Origin: Castanea sativa
Lineage: Eukaryota > Streptophyta > Magnoliopsida > Fagales > Fagaceae
Direction of reading: 5' to 3'
Assembly (NCBI RefSeq): GCF_040712315.1
Contig: NC_134024.1
Span: forward strand, 23,510,658-23,574,657
DNA: 64,000 nt
Below, piece by piece: positions 54,574-64,000 of the stretch (positions are counted from its first letter, which is position 1; every line of letters starts with the position of its first letter). The notes beneath the pieces were generated by a model that was not told the DNA's origin, did not search any database, and saw only the letters and a program-made list of their open reading frames with translations. Position numbers and translations under genes: made by a program.

Positions 54574-55990
54574 ATACAAACTTCATCTCCCTTCTTTGTT
54601 TGCCACTCAAGCTTCCTTCACTAATGTAGCCCAATCCGGTTTTGTTCGTGGAAGGCTTTTGAGAAGAAAGTACACTATCAAGCTTCTTGGTTGTGATGCG
54701 CTCCACTTTGACATTGTTTTGAATCCTTTCAAGTTCGAGAACCTTGATCTTTGAGTAAGCATTCAACAGCTCCTCTTTCAACTCTTCAACTTCACACTTG
54801 GCATCTTTAAGTTGTGCAAGAGTGGATTTGTGTTCTTCTTCAATTTTCTTCATCTTCTTGACTGCACTTTTAGCAACTTTCGCATATTTGCCACAATCCT
54901 TAAGCAATGCATTGTACACATCTTGAAGATTCTTATCACCTTCATTGAGGTACACATCCTCATCATCTGAAACTTCATCTTCTTCACCCTTGAAGTGAAA
55001 ACCAAGTTCTTCAACCAAATCACTCAATTCATCTTTGGAATCAATCGAGGTAACAGCCATAAATATTGAATAATTACCATCTCCATTGCATTCTTCTTCT
55101 AAATCAAAATTTGAGCTCTCTGAGTCACTATGGGTAGTTGTTAGCACTATACCCTTTCCTCTTAAATATTTCGGACACTCTTTCTTCAAACCATTGCATT
55201 CATAGCAAACAATCCCTTGGGATGGTGATGAGTCTTTTACGTCATTCTTCTTGAAGTTTCTTTAGTCATTCTTGGAGGATAAAAATTGTCCTTTGCCAAA
55301 CGACTTCCCATTGTTCTTCATCTTTAAAAACTTTCAGAAGTTCTTTGCAAGATATGGCACCTCTTTTTCAACATCATCCTTATCTGAGGAATCACCTGTT
55401 CTCTCATTGATGGTTTTGAGAGCAAGTGATTTGCTAGACTTGTGAGAGGGAAATCTGAGCTCATAAGTTTGAAGAGAGCCAACAAGCTCTTGGATCTTAA
55501 TCTCATCCAAATCTTTACTCTCCTCAATGGCGGTGACTTTGGCTAGGAAGTTTTCGGGTAAGGATCTCAAGACTTTCCTTACAACTTTGGCATCCACAAT
55601 ATTTTCTCCTAGATTGAGCTTGGCAATGACAATCTCATTGAGTCACCCATAGAATGAGTCGAACGACTCATCTTCACTTATTTTCACTTCCTTAAATCAG
55701 GTAGTGAGGATTTGCAATTTGGTGTCCTTGACCTTCTTGGTTCCTTCGTAGGTATTCTTGAAGATAGTCCATGCCTTGAGGATTTACAGCATTGTCTCAC
55801 TCGGCCCTGGGTGTTGTTGGTCTCACCCGCCCATTCTCAACGGAATCCTAAATGGTCTCATCAAAAGCACATAGAAAGACACACGTACATACTTTCCAAA
55901 ACGCATAGTTACTCCCATCAAAGAAAGGAGGTGTGTTGAGGGATTGAGATCTATCCATCTTAAACGGGGTCTAGGATCACACAAGGATAA
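54574..55990 (-). pseudogene. Copia family B gag, minus strand
   Basis: From the PBS inward: a short damaged N-terminus, then DESFDSFYG, VVRKVLRSLPENFLAKVTAI, QELVGSLQTYELRF and a Lys-rich stretch. The knuckle (CYECNGLKKEC, His and spacing lost) is followed by an acidic segment (SESSNFDLEEECNGDG) and a coiled coil (SAVKKMKKIEEEHKSTLAQL). It is truncated at 54574 by LTR A. Several stops and frameshifts are present, for example near 55265, 55330 and 55640. It would package RNA in an intact element. Confidence 0.8.
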
Positions 55991-56011
55991 GGACATCAAA
56001 AAAGTGTACCC

Positions 56012-56022
56012 ACTTTGATACC
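56012..56022 (-). other. Primer-binding site of family B
   Basis: CTTTGATACCA on plus is the complement of TGGTATCAAAG, just inside LTR B3. Confidence 0.8.
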
Positions 56023-56025
56023 AAT

Positions 56026-57060
56026 TGAAACCTTAATTAGTGTGAAAACACCAATGCTTGTTTAGACCCCCGATTTTAAATTATGGCTTAAGTGCTTTTA
56101 CTCTAACTTATCTAAGTGTGGGACAAGAGTAAATGAAGCGCAATAAACTGGAACTACTCTAGTCCATAAACATAAGCAATAAACAATAAATGTAGAGCAC
56201 AAAGAGTAAGGGAAGAGAGATGCAAACACAAGATAACACCAAGACATGTTATCGAAGAGGAAACCAAAGAACTCGGCGAAAAACCTCTCTACGACCCTCC
56301 AAGTCGAAATCGATCTACTAGTGAATAAGTTGGAGTATACGAATATCAAAAAGACCCTTCAAGCCTAATCTACCCAATGTACTTGAGCCCTCCAAGCTCT
56401 AGCTACCAACCGACTTGTTGGGAACTTGTCTTCACTAGCTATTAGAATCCCGCAATTCCGTTCGATTGCTTCTACTACATAATGGCTTCTTCCAATGCTT
56501 CCCAAAGGCACCAAAACTTTTCTCAACACTTATAGTGGGTGAGGTAAGTGTTTGGGCTAAGAACCTCTCAAGGATGTTTAGATGAAGAGGTGGAAGTAGA
56601 TGGAAACTTTAGAGAAGAGATATACAGGATTATGGGTAAAACAATCTCTACCACTCAAGTGTTTGGCTAGCGTTTCTCTCTCAAAACTATCTTCAAAAAA
56701 CACTCTTTTTTCATATATTTCGTGGGTAATAAGGGTTTATATAGTGTTAGTAAAGAATGGGAAAAGTCATACTCCAAAAAGGAACAAGCAGTGAGTTTCA
56801 CGGGTCACTTGTGACCTGGCCTGAGTCATGAGACACTCGTGAAATCCAGCCTATCAATGACTCTTTAAATTCTAGCATGTGCTTCTCACGTGGCTTGTTT
56901 CATGGGCCAGCAGTTGCGAGTCAAGTCGCGAAAACCACTTCTTCACAAATTCTTGACCAAACTCTCACACACACACACACCTTACATTAAATCCCACAAA
57001 TGTATAGGGAAATGATTGAACAAAAATACAATAAAATTTGACATGGAATTAAAGCCAACA
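56026..57060 (-). repeat. LTR B3 (5' LTR of the minus-strand B element)
   Basis: 1035 bp, TGAAACC...AAGCCAACA on plus. It is homologous to B1 and B2 (GAGGAAACCAAAGAACTCGG, AACACCAAGACATGTTATC). This copy preserves the uninterrupted GGTGTTATC target used by the Copia insertion in B1. The motif cluster lies at 56795-56945. Confidence 0.85.
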
Positions 57061-57164
57061 AATACATAGTTGTAAATCACAACTTTAGAATTTTTATTAA
57101 CGAAACATGTTTTATTTTAAAAAAAAATTGTAATAGTTGTTGCGAAAATTAACAAGTAAAGTTT

Positions 57165-57332
57165 TCTGGGGTGGGGTAAGGCTTCGCAAGGCCCAAGGAG
57201 CAGGGATGGGGGTAAGAAAAATTTTCCTGTCGTGCGTGGCAGGGCGAAAATGGGGCAAAACAAAACCATACATGACATGGGCGTAGACCCCATCCTTCGG
57301 CCCCACCTGCCCCATTGCCATCCCTACCTAGG
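57165..57332 (-). mobile_element. hAT-like remnant
   Basis: On minus it starts TAGGGATGGCAATGGGGCAG, a terminus typical of plant hAT elements, and continues GC-rich. The other end fades near 57165. Confidence 0.45.
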
Positions 57333-58291
57333 TGATAACTTAGGAGGTATAAAAATGATATTTTAATATTACGGTTAACTATATTAGTATTTTTCATCCA
57401 TCACTTAACAACAAAAACTATTTAGACACAAAACACAAATGTTAGGGATTATAATGAAACGTTTGAAATGTTATGGACTAAATTGATATACAATGCAAGG
57501 TTAGGGACCAGATAAGTAATTTCCCGGTATATTTTTCAATAATATTATTTCATACCATCTTTTTTTAAATAAAAGAATATAGACCTATACACACAACCGC
57601 ACTCTTCTTAAAATTCTATTATCTGATATAATCAAGAAAATTGTTTCTCAAAAAATAAAATATAATTAACAAATTAAAACCCAGAGTCAGGGTGAAGCTG
57701 ATATACAGAACCGCAAAGCTACCGTCAACGTGATTCCTTATGAGTGTCTAGTATTCAATTTTTTCTCCGTGGTGTATTTGGTAATTCATGAATTTGATAC
57801 CAAACATTGGGATTTAGGCTTTTCTCTTTCTATTTCCCAGTACTTTTGTTTTTGTTTTCTTAATTTACTTTGTTCTTTAGCATATGATGTAGGTGTGAAA
57901 GTTGCTTGGAATATCACTGGGTTTATTCTGGAGTCTATTTGTTCAAGACAAACTTGTGGTAATAGTATCAGACAGTTGTAAAAGTCAATCCGTGGTATGT
58001 AACATGACATATACGAAGGTGCGACTAAAATGGAACAAATTGATATGAATGTGACTTGGGTGGTCATTTTCCTACTTCGTGCCAAGCAGGCACATCATAA
58101 ACCGTCACAACGATATTTCCTTCTAAAGTACAAAAGGTGCAACCAATATGACTTGGTGCAAAGTGGCGCAACCAAAGTGCGAAGTTGAACGCTTCTACAG
58201 CTTTCCTTTTTTGTATAGAATATATTCCATTATGGTCAACTAGTTGATGCAGTTGAAAATGAAATTCCAAAGGGACCTAAAATTGTGTGGA
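57333..58291. other. Spacer upstream of the MIR169 cluster
   Basis: AT-rich. A short open run at about 57680-57745 (GEADIQNRKATVNVIPYEC) looks exon-like but lacks clean splice sites. Sequence 58200-58260 is shared with 35440-35510 upstream of the third MIR169 copy. Confidence 0.4.
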
Positions 58292-58465
58292 TTTGGTTGG
58301 CCTTGAGTACTTTTTTAACTGGACATCTCGTCTTGTTTTTAAATATAAAATAGCAAGTGGTAGTGGGTTTTAATTTTCACCTTTTATTTAGTTAGCGGTT
58401 GATATATCAGTTTCTCGTTAAAACAAAATGAGATTCCAGTTAACAAGTACTTGAGGTAAGCCAAA
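58292..58465. mobile_element. Small MITE, copy 2, in the MIR169 promoter region
   Basis: The ends TTTGGTTGGCCTTGAGTAC and, inverted, TTTGGCTTACCTCAAGTAC bound 174 bp. It is homologous to 30991-31166. It lies about 45 bp upstream of the MIR169-a TATA box; the third MIR169 copy lacks it. Confidence 0.7.
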
Positions 58466-58510
58466 CCCAAATTATGTAAGCTAGGCCTTCGAATTTGATT
58501 CTTTCATTTC

Positions 58511-58520
58511 CTATAAATAG
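58511..58520 (+). promoter_or_regulatory. TATA box of MIR169-a
   Basis: CTATAAATAG, about 105 bp before the mature miRNA position. It is followed by AGACTCTAAG, which also precedes copies b (58893) and c (35612). Copy b has lost the TATA part. Confidence 0.65.
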
Positions 58521-58603
58521 AGACTCTAAGGCGTAGTATATTTGCATCATACATTGGGATTAAGATATATTTGAGAGGAAGAGAGATCGAACATGAGGAC
58601 AAG

Positions 58604-58716
58604 AGTCTAGTTTGGTAGCCAAGGATGATTTGCCTGCTCCTTTATGGGGTTTCAAGAATTAAATTTAGAAACTCTTGTATGGTTTGTAGGCAATCTCCTT
58701 GGCTAATCTGATAGGT
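58604..58716 (+). ncRNA. MIR169: MIR169 precursor a
   Basis: The 21-nt position 58616-58636 begins TAGCCAAGGATGA and ends TTTGCCTG. It equals the miR169h/d-type sequence except T for C at position 14. The opposite arm (about 58688-58707, GGCAATCTCCTTGGCTAA) is a typical miR169 star and pairs with it around a loop of about 50 nt. Outer flanks (AGTCTAGTTTGG / CTGATAGGTTCT) extend the stem. In plants miR169 guides cleavage of NF-YA transcription factor mRNAs in drought, nitrogen and developmental responses. The TATA box at 58511 and the tandem copy b support a real locus. Confidence 0.85.
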
Positions 58717-58888
58717 TCTTCTTTCTCATGCTGGGCCTTCTCTTCTTCTAATTGGCAAACTTTTGACACTATTTTGCATGCATAATTCGAATGAGAATGC
58801 TGGAATCAATATCTTACACATGGAGCATGAGTTTAATATCAAGAATAAAGATACATAAAAATGAAATTCTTGTCAATGGCTTGCCTTG

Positions 58889-59290
58889 TCCAAATAGAGA
58901 CTCTAAGATATAGTATTTGCAGCATCCATTCGGATTATGAAGTATTATTTCTGAGGGGGAGAGATCTAACATTAGGATAAGATAAGAGTCTAGTTTGGTA
59001 GCCAAGGATGACTTACCTGCTCCTCCAAAGGTTTCAAGTATTAAGTCCAGAAACTTCTGTGTGGTTCGTAGGTAGTCTCCTTGGCTAATCTGACAGGCTC
59101 TTCTTTCTCATGCTGGGCCTTATCTTCTTCTAATTTGAGGCCTTCAACATTATTTTGCATTGATGATCCGTAATAGAATGTTGGAATATCTTTCACGTGG
59201 GCATGAGTTTAAGATCAAGTATAAAAGGTACATGAAATTGAAATTCTTGTTAGTTGCTTGCCTTTTTCTCAAATGGGTTTAAGTGTATAG
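58889..59290 (+). repeat. Second unit of a tandem duplication containing MIR169
   Basis: 58889-59290 aligns with 58515-58880 over about 390 bp (AGAGACTCTAAG, AGAGAGATC, the hairpin, TGGGCCTT-TCTTCTTCTAAT, TTTTGCAT, GGAAT-ATCTT). Differences are scattered, so the duplication is not recent. Confidence 0.85.
58987..59100 (+). ncRNA. MIR169: MIR169 precursor b
   Basis: The 21-nt position 58999-59019 begins TAGCCAAGGATGACTTA and ends CCTG. It differs from canonical miR169 only by A for G at position 17. The star arm (about 59071-59088) reads GGTAGTCTCCTTGGCTAA, where the matching base is T instead of C, so pairing is kept. The loop is about 50 nt. It lies 383 bp downstream of copy a and lacks its own TATA box, so the two may be processed from one transcript. 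Confidence 0.85.
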
Positions 59291-59384
59291 TTATGTATTA
59301 ATTTTTTTCCCGAATTAAGTATCCCTAAAAATTTTCTTAAAAAAAAAAAGGTGTCCCAAAACTTTTGTTTGATTTTCAGCCAGT

Positions 59385-59440
59385 CACTCTGGCTAAGCTA
59401 ATAGGCTTTTCTCGATCTCTAATATTACACCTTTTGCTAC
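59385..59440 (+). repeat. Decayed MIR169 star-arm relic
   Basis: CAGTCACTCTGGCTAAGCTA followed by ATAGGC resembles the star arm plus flank (CAGTCTCCTTGGCTAATCTG / ACAGGC) of MIR169. No mature arm precedes it. It is probably the remains of a further tandem unit. Confidence 0.4.
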
Positions 59441-60121
59441 ATTTGCTTGAACTGTTTTTTTTTTTTTTTTTTGAGAAGAAGACTGAAAATATTATTAAGA
59501 AAACTTAATCATGTCGACTAAACTTACAGGGTTGAGGTGTGAAGGAACATCCTTCATCTACACCAATAAACTACTAACATGTTATCAAGTTTCAGAGAAT
59601 TGAGAGAGAATTCTAGAACTTGTATAAGATCATCTAAAATGTACAAATATGTTCTATACAAATATATAGGAAAACAGAGTCAGGAAAACTAACTAACTGA
59701 AATTCCCGCCAATAATATCAAATCTAACTAACTGCTAACACGTGCTAATCACATGCTTAATACTGTACACTAAAGAAACTAAAACTACTTGTCGTTTACA
59801 TAGTATTCAGTCGTTTAACTCTCATTACTGTCTTTTGTTGCTTTTTTCTTATTAACTATGCTATACTTCTTCTTGAGTGCGTTTGTCTCTTTGTTATTTT
59901 GACACGCGTCTTGTATGTTTACGGTTATGGGAAAAGATAACACCACTAAAGGTTTCTGTAGAGAAACGAATCAAACAATGCTTGCTGCTTCTAGTCCTCG
60001 TTTGTTTGTTTGTTTTTTTTTTTTTTTTGGTTTTAAATAAATTTCATTGTTATTTGTACTCTTCCTGTTGGTGATTGGAATGTATAACGTTCAAGAGGAC
60101 TTCATAGTTCATACTGATAAT
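59441..60121. other. Gene-free spacer with Copia LTR-like sequence
   Basis: 59600-59830 resembles the Copia LTR at 10365-10640 (AACTAACTAACTGAAATTCC, CCGCC, TAACTAACTGC). Around 59975 the phrase shared with 8350 occurs. Poly-T tracts are at 59456-59472 and about 60010-60030. Confidence 0.4.
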
Positions 60122-60966
60122 TGTTAGGTTCTAAGAGTTTAGGAACTAATGTATTAGAAATTCACTTTTTATATGTTGGCAAACCATGATCAAAACAATG
60201 AGTCTATGTTTAGACTTACTCAAAGTTAGGATAAGTGTAAGTTTGGAATTGAGTAATTGCAGGAATTTATTGGTCAAATTTTGCAAGGCTCGATCGATCT
60301 AATCTTGTAGAACAAGAACTTTCTGTAGTAGTTTCAAACTAGCCCAAGACCATATGACGTGTAGGGTTAAGTGTTTCACTCCAAGTATAAAAGGAAAAAC
60401 TCTAACTACATGTTAGAAGTCTTTTGATAAGTTATGTGTTGAATCTTTTGTGAGAACTGAGAGGTGTTTACCTTTATACACACATATAGAGCTATTAAGA
60501 TCAAGATTTACATCAAGAACTTGATGGTTGTTTCAGTTGCTACATAAAAAATTTCAAGACGATCTCAAACCTTTGAGAGGTGTCTCAAAGTCACAAGTAG
60601 GAGAACTTGTGGTTGCTACAGATCAAGGAAAGAAGTAGTCCGTGGACTCAGAGCTGTCACATGGTCATGGTAGTAAGTTTTTTTACACGAGGTAGCAATA
60701 GGATGTTAGTGGTCTAAGTCTTATTGTACAAACTTCAATTTTATCATTATGGATTTGCTTTGCCTTGAGAATAGCTAGGTTAAATCCTTTCAAGAGTTTT
60801 TACTAGATAGGTTTTCTTGGGTCATCAGATTTTTGTGTTCTTTACTTTCCGCATTATATTTGTTTTACACATATTTGTTTAACCTAGTTTTAATTAACAA
60901 ACTTGTTAATCAACTTGGCTTAATATTAGGTTAAACATATTGTGTTAAGGGGTCTAAAACTTAACA
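60122..60966 (+). repeat. LTR of Copia family C (5' LTR)
   Basis: 845 bp, TGTTAGGTTCTAAG...AAACTTAACA, followed after 2 bp by a perfect PBS. The 5 bp before it are ATAAT. It differs from families A and B. Confidence 0.85.
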
Positions 60967-60968
60967 AG

Positions 60969-60980
60969 TGGTATCAGAGC
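60969..60980 (+). other. Primer-binding site of Copia C
   Basis: TGGTATCAGAGC, complementary to the initiator-Met tRNA 3' end. Confidence 0.9.
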
Positions 60981-61038
60981 AAGTTAGCTCTTGTTTTAGA
61001 TCTTTTGATCTACAAGTTGATCCTTGACTCTTGTTGTC

Positions 61039-61646
61039 ATGGAACACGGTCATTCTCTAGTGATCCCTCCACACTTTGATGGGAACATCTATGCCTATTG
61101 GAAGGTTAGGATGAAAACCTTCTTGAAATCTATAGATGAGAGAGTGTGGAATTTCGTTGAACACGGATAGGAGAAACCAACTACTCCTGTTATTGAGTAG
61201 TCAACATCTCAAAAAGAAGCAGCTGCTTTTAATAGCAAAGCCATGAATGCTATCTTTAATGCTGTTTCTATGGAGGAGTTTAGGAGAATCTTGAATGTTG
61301 AGGTTGCTCATACTGCTTAGAAAACTCTCCAAACTGTAAATAAAGGCACAAAGGCAGTTAAAATAAACAAATTGCACCAGTTAACAACTAGGTTTGAATG
61401 CATTAGGATGGTTGAGGATGAAAGTTTTGATGAATTCTATGCTAAACTGAATGATATTGTTAATTGTGCATTTAATTTGGGTGAAATTTATGACCAACCT
61501 AAGGTTGTTAGGAAGATTCTTAGATCCTTAACTGAGGACTTTAAACCCAAAGTAACTGCAATTACTAAAAGCAAGGATGTGGACTCCATCCTTGTTGATG
61601 AACTTGTAGGATATCTTTAGTCCAATGAGTTAGACCTACAAAAAAC
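61039..61646 (+). pseudogene. Copia family C gag, interrupted
   Basis: The ATG at 61039 starts MEHGHSLVIPPHFDGNIYAY, then WKVRMKTFLKSIDERVWNFV, FNSKAMNAIFNAVSMEEFRR, EDESFDEFYAKLNDIVNCAF and VVRKILRSLTEDFKPKVTAI. This is a normal DUF4219/UBN2 gag N-terminus. TAG codons occur near 61168, 61198, 61318 and 61618; their Gln/Trp contexts suggest C-to-T or G-to-A decay. It ends at 61646 where LTR A inserts after LQKT. Confidence 0.9.
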
Positions 61647-62613
61647 TGTTAGGACATATGTCAACATTTTATGTAATTGGCTAATCCTTTGACAAAACGC
61701 ACTTTACTTGTATTTGGGTAAATCTAGGATGTTTTTAATGCTTCAAGAAATAAGGTCTCAAGTTCAAGCGTTAAAGTCATGCAAGTCTGTCCAAGAAACA
61801 AGTGAAGAAACGCTGTTCATTAAAGCTCGACAGCTAGCTTGATAGCTAGTATCTATCGAGGTTAAAAAATTGTTTCAACTCGAGGCTCGACAGCTACTTG
61901 ATAGATAGGGTATCTGTCGAGGTTTATGAAGAACAGATTTTTAGTTTTGATTTTCATCCAATCCGTGAATGTATGTTTGAGTTTTCTTTTCTCACAATCC
62001 TAAACATATATAAGGATTATTTTAAGGGCCGTCATAGGTTGCATAGTTGCACAAGGGTGAAGAAAAGTGTGACCAGAAACCTAGTTTGCCCTAGTTCAAC
62101 TTCAAGAAGCTACTGTGTTTGTACACCGTAGGATTTTGTGACCAACCAATTTCGTGATCTTCATCGAATGATGACCTGAAGAAATTTATAGCCAACATCC
62201 TGCTCAAGTTGGTGATTAAGTTATGTACTGGGATCTGCGCATTTATTAGTTAGTCATGTACTGGGAGTCGTGCAATACAAGGAGAGATTATCACTACAGA
62301 ACAAGTCCAATTGGGTATTGGGGTAAGGGTTCAACTATAGGTTGGTATAAGGTACTAGGATTCCTTTACTTTTGACCGTTTGTTTTGATAATAGTGGATT
62401 CTCGGGAGTGGTGACCTTAAAATCACCGGGTAGGGTTTTTTCCTCGGAGGTTTTCCCCATTCGTAAATGAATCATCGTGTTAACTTTATTTTCCGCTGCA
62501 TTATACTTTAGTTGGTGATTTTTTTTGTGCTATCACGTACATTGCATGTTTATTTGATTAATTAATAAATTGGATAATTAATCAGAAGGGGTCAATACAT
62601 TCTTGGCTTATCA
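61647..62613 (+). repeat. LTR A, 5' LTR of an element running off the window
   Basis: 967 bp, TGTTAGGACATATG...TTGGCTTATCA. The palindrome cluster (CTTGATAGATA...TATCTGTCGAG) is at 61825-61925 and the TATA box ACATATATAAGG at about 62005. The possible TSD left copy is AAAAC (61642-61646). Confidence 0.9.
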
Positions 62614-62615
62614 AG

Positions 62616-62627
62616 TGGTATCAGAGC
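62616..62627 (+). other. Primer-binding site of Copia A
   Basis: TGGTATCAGAGC, 2 bp after the LTR. Confidence 0.9.
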
Positions 62628-62685
62628 AGACACATTTTAATTAGGGTTTAATCTTTGATGTGTGATCCATTGACCCTTGTTTTTC

Positions 62686-64000
62686 ATGGATATATGATAG
62701 TTACTTATTGTACCCCCTCTATTTGATGGTACTAACTATGCATACTAGAAAGTACGCATGAGAGATTTTTTGTAGTCTTTAGATGAGAAAGTGTGGCAAG
62801 CTGTGGAGATAGGCCGGACCAAGCCGAAGGAAGCATCGGCCGATTGGGATGATGCTATGATCAAGGCGAAAAAATTCAACAGCAAGGCATTGAATGCCTT
62901 ATTTAGTGTAGTCACAAATAAGGAGTTCAAGAAGATATCCTTCCTTGAAATTGCAAAGGAAGCCTGGACCATTCTCTAGACAACCAATGAGGGAACCAAA
63001 GAAGTCAAGGATTCAAAGCTACAGAGGCTCACTACAAGCTTTGAAGAGATCAAGATGGAGGATGATGAGTCCTTTGATGAGTTCTATGCCAAGCTTAAGG
63101 ACATAGTAAACGCCGCTTTTAATCTTAGAGAAACCATTCCCGAACCTAAGATTGTAAGAAAGGTGCTCAGATCTCTACCTGAGAGATTCCATACTAAGAT
63201 CACCACGATTGAGGAGTCAAAGGATATTGACAAAATTTCATTGACACAGTTGGTTAGAAATCTATAGACCTATGAGTTGGGTTTGTCTAGGATCAGGAAC
63301 TCAAGCAAGAGCAAGAGCATGGCACTGAAAGCCAAGAGCAGTGGCACGAATGAGTCTTCTGGTGATGAAGATTCTAAAATGAAGTCCTACATCACTAGGA
63401 AATTCAAGAAGTTCATAAAAAATGCCAATGCAAAGGGCTTTGACAAGGATCGTAGGCAATCGAGTTCTTCTCAGTCTAAGAGCCAAGATAAAGGGAAGAA
63501 GAATGCCAAAGATGGCGGTCAGTACACTGTTCCCTCAGGACCCAAGTATTTTGGGTGTCAAGGCTTTGGTCACATGAAACAAGAGTGCCCTACTTATCTC
63601 AAGTCTATTGGGAAAAGCAAGGCACTTACTACAACTTTGAGTGACACTGAACCTAAGGATGATTCCAAAAAATGAAGATGACGAAATCTTAAATGCCTTC
63701 ACCGCCACTATCAATCCTACTGAGGGGATTGTAGAAGATGTGGATGAAGAAGAGGACTTGGTGGAATCAAACTTTAAGAAGATGGATAAGCAAGATGACA
63801 TCCACACCGCCTATGCAACGTTATACAAGGTCTCGAAAAAGCATGAGAAGTTGTATAGGTTGGCCACCAAGAAGCTCAATGATGTGGAGCTTGAACGAGA
63901 ACAACTTTCTACAAAGTTTGATGAAACCAATCAAACTATTGGAGCACTGAGGTTTGAAAACAATTTCTTGGCTGAGAGGATCAAGAAGCTTGAGGCAGAT
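62686..64000 (+). pseudogene. Copia family A gag (5' part, to the window edge)
   Basis: From about 62709 the frame reads VPPLFDGTNYAY-stop-KVRM, then EKVWQAVEIGRTKPKEASAD, EFKKISFLEIAKEAWTIL, DDESFDEFYAKLKDIVNAAF and IVRKVLRSLPERFHTKI. The knuckle is YFGCQGFGHMKQEC, whose first Cys is Tyr. In-frame TAGs lie near 62748, 62775, 62978 and 63265. An extra A near 63670 shifts the frame before the coiled coil (about 63740-64000). It is the same family as 48537-50075 and 39057-39767, and retains the N-terminus those lack. Confidence 0.9.

Noticed and set aside
57680..57981. Coding exon (GEADIQNRKATVNVIPYEC...)
   Set aside because: The open frame is followed by hydrophobic T-rich sequence and lacks convincing acceptor and donor sites; no family recognised.
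1..64000. CRISPR arrays, operons, ribosome-binding sites or prophage
   Set aside because: The window is plant nuclear DNA; the direct repeats seen are LTRs, TSDs, microsatellites or minisatellites, with no spacer-repeat arrays.

Overview
The window is plant nuclear DNA. It holds long LTR retrotransposons with CHG-type decay, Tourist, Stowaway, hAT and Mutator MITEs, Helitron ends, GT-AG introns, TATAAATA promoters and MIR169 hairpins. The transposon mix suits a eudicot, perhaps a woody one; the species cannot be read from the sequence. Almost everything is transposon-derived, and no long intact host gene is present.

Layout. 1-2440: 3' part of a decayed Helitron (PIF1-like helicase tail), ending in a 300-bp foldback with a Helitron-like terminus. 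2478-5375: a small four-exon gene of unknown function (79 codons plus stop), with a telo-box just upstream and a 1.2-kb MITE in intron 1. 5875-10213: solo-like LTR (family D), Tat-type gag scrap, Stowaway MITE and a non-autonomous Helitron with an internal minisatellite. 10365-11829: Copia LTR and RNase H scrap, then an unclassified repeat. 11830-23120: a solo Copia-type LTR (TSD ATAAA) split by a complete 10.3-kb Tat-lineage Gypsy element (TSD AATAT). That element carries gag-pro-RT-RH-aRNH-INT on + and a separate four-exon antisense gene with its own TATA box on -. 23126-26350: Copia pol fragments cut by hAT-like and Tourist elements. 26350-36400: AT-rich, gene-poor DNA with many MITEs, one SINE, possible host exons on the minus strand and a worn MIR169 copy. 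36420-50075 and 50076-57060: nested Copia families A and B (LTRs, gag, integrase, an extra transposon-protein ORF), many in opposite orientations. 58490-59290: two tandem MIR169 hairpins. 60122-64000: Copia family C whose gag is interrupted by a family A element that runs off the window.

How it fits together. Target-site duplications and broken reading frames give an insertion order: Gypsy into solo LTR A'; Copia A into LTR B; solo LTR B into a B gag; Copia A into Copia C gag. The likeliest functional host loci are the MIR169 pair (precursors of a regulator of NF-YA mRNAs) and perhaps the small gene at 2524-5375. The most unusual patterns are the spliced antisense gene in the Gypsy element, family-specific palindrome clusters upstream of the LTR TATA boxes, and re-use of the family A motif ahead of its internal ORF2. 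All comparisons were made by eye within this window; no database was searched.
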